From: Agrobacterium tumefaciens
Lineage (GTDB): Bacteria > Pseudomonadota > Alphaproteobacteria > Rhizobiales > Rhizobiaceae
Length of the DNA: 64,000 nt
NCBI RefSeq assembly: GCF_005221325.1
Contig: NZ_CP039888.1
Span: 1,736,001 to 1,800,000, forward strand
Direction: 5' to 3'
Below are positions 63,296 to 64,000 of the stretch, in pieces (positions within the stretch are counted from its first letter, which is position 1; each line of letters opens with the position of its first letter). The notes beneath the pieces were generated by a model. That model saw nothing but the letters and a program-made list of their open reading frames with translations, was not told where the DNA came from and ran no database searches. The translations under genes were made by a program, and so were the position numbers.

Positions 63296-63717
63296 TCGTC
63301 TGGATCGCCATGGCCTTTGCAGGCGGCGTCTTCGTGTCGCTGAGCCGGCAGATCAATGGCCGCCTCAGCCTGTCCAACTCACCGCTGATCGCTTCCTTGT
63401 GGAACCACATTGTCGGTTTTGCGGTACTGACCGTCATCGGTCTCATTGTCGGCGGCCTCATTCCGCCCGGTGCTGCCGACGCGCCCTGGCTTGCCTTTAT
63501 CGGCGGTCCCATCGGCGTCGTTTTCATCGCTTCGGGAAGCTGGCTCATTCCCCGCATCGGTGCGGTCAACACCGCCCTTCTCGTCATCAGCGGCCAGATG
63601 GTGTCGGGCGTCGTGCTCGATCTTTTCAGCGATCACCCCCCAAAGATCTGGGCAAGCGCGCTCGGCATCCTGCTCATCCTTGCGGGCATGGTGCTGACAC
63701 AGCGCCGCCGCCGCTAG
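63292..63717 (+). CDS. DUF606/YdcZ family membrane protein (second gene of the pair)
   Basis: Protein of 141 residues with five membrane segments: WIAMAFAGGVFVSLSRQINGRL, LWNHIVGFAVLTVIGLIVGGLI, WLAFIGGPIGVVFIASGSWL, VNTALLVISGQMVSGVVLDLF and ILLILAGMVLTQ. DUF606 proteins belong to the drug/metabolite transporter superfamily and usually come as two adjacent genes that form a heterodimer. Its ATG overlaps the stop of the frameshifted partner by four bases. With the partner broken, the pair may be non-functional. Confidence 0.87.
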   Translation: MIVWIAMAFAGGVFVSLSRQINGRLSLSNSPLIASLWNHIVGFAVLTVIGLIVGGLIPPGAADAPWLAFIGGPIGVVFIASGSWLIPRIGAVNTALLVISGQMVSGVVLDLFSDHPPKIWASALGILLILAGMVLTQRRRR

Positions 63718-63742
63718 GGCATTCCGCTAGAATCAAAGACGG

Positions 63743-64000
63743 TCAGGAATCGCTGCCGCGCGAGAACATGCCGAGCAGCGTCTTGCCGCCGTTTTTGCCG
63801 CCACTGCTCGCAAGCGTCGGGCGGTTGCCATTCAGCTTCGGCACCACCACCATGCGCTTGATCTCGCCGCGCTTGAAGGCCGCGAGGAAGCGCGGATAGT
63901 CGCGGAACACGACGCAGCCATTCGATTCGCCGCGTTTCGCCAGCATGTAGGTGTGGGCGAGAAGGCCGTCACGGCCATGCGGGTTGACGCCGCTCTCCGG
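63743..64000 (-). CDS. L,D-transpeptidase-like (DUF2778) protein, partial at the window end
   Basis: C-terminal 85 residues of a gene whose start lies beyond the window. HGRDGLLAHTYMLAKRGESNGCVVFRDYPRFLAAFKRGEIKRMVVVPKL contains the S-N-G-C motif with the candidate catalytic Cys, like the SxGC of the DUF2778/Tlde1 L,D-transpeptidase-related family. The rest is a Gly/Ser-rich tail of about 25 residues. The family is thought to act on peptidoglycan, sometimes as secreted effectors. It cannot be judged further without the upstream part. Confidence 0.7.
   Translation of the reverse strand, partial: PESGVNPHGRDGLLAHTYMLAKRGESNGCVVFRDYPRFLAAFKRGEIKRMVVVPKLNGNRPTLASSGGKNGGKTLLGMFSRGSDS

Overview
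The window looks like chromosomal DNA of an Agrobacterium/Rhizobium-type alphaproteobacterium. It is GC-rich and dense in genes. It carries a permuted two-piece tmRNA (tag ANDNNAKEYALAA) next to an alphaproteobacterial SspB adaptor, RIME-like intergenic inverted repeats, a ChoX-type binding protein with a BetI regulator, and GGDEF, RND and Do/HflKC genes typical of Rhizobiales. Most of it reads as ordinary core genome. There is no prophage, CRISPR array, insertion sequence or integrase. Species assignment is inference; I could not run a search.

Layout. 0-6.6 kb: small envelope proteins (lipoprotein, PRC-barrel, DUF922 metallopeptidase-like), an esterase pseudogene, a J-domain protein, tRNA-Thr(TGT) and a membrane diguanylate cyclase. 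6.6-13.2 kb: an endonuclease/exonuclease/phosphatase-family protein, an AfuABC/FbpABC-type ABC importer and a PLP aminotransferase. 13.4-18.8 kb: fucose mutarotase, an AT-rich orphan gene, ilvC, an AefR-like TetR repressor, and a divergent AraC/alcohol dehydrogenase pair. 18.8-25.7 kb: type II NADH dehydrogenase, pdxJ, an unusual MerR-LuxR-like regulator, a RecD/Dda-like helicase, an SDR-DoxX-like fusion, a DUF2269 protein and an ArsR/SRPBCC pair. 25.8-30.2 kb: a secreted YxFxxD-repeat protein with an ECF sigma and anti-sigma pair, a LysE exporter, an aldo/keto reductase and a second ArsR/SRPBCC pair.

30.3-33 kb: ilvI-ilvH behind an apparent attenuator whose leader peptide is very rich in Val, Leu and Ile and probably starts at the 5' end of the transcript. 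33-38.2 kb: HerA-like ATPase, then miaA and serB divergent with overlapping start codons, a GNAT acetyltransferase and an SDR. 38.3-43.6 kb: thyA-folA-hflK-hflC-Do protease, all on the minus strand. 43.7-45.8 kb: DUF2853, ssrA, sspB, DUF4169 and an RHH protein. 46.3-56.6 kb: a very large AsmA protein, an FAD-linked D-2-hydroxyacid dehydrogenase, an RND pump with its adaptor, and an AhpD-like protein. 56.7-64 kb: UvrD/PcrA helicase, a GT25 glycosyltransferase, an unannotated 39-aa membrane protein, a BetI/ChoX/alpha-beta hydrolase module, a DUF606 pair whose first gene is frameshifted, and a partial L,D-transpeptidase-like gene cut by the window end.

Connections. ilvC, ilvI and ilvH supply the first two common steps of branched-chain amino acid synthesis, and the ilv leader would sense the supply of those amino acids. 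ssrA and sspB form a tagging and delivery pair for ClpXP. HflK, HflC and Do are membrane and periplasmic protein quality control and are co-oriented with thymidylate synthesis. The BetI/ChoX/hydrolase module suggests capture and hydrolysis of a choline-like compound. No clearly new multi-gene system is evident. The points most worth following up are the ilv attenuator, the MerR-LuxR regulator, the choline-type hydrolase module, the AT-rich orphan and the two broken genes.
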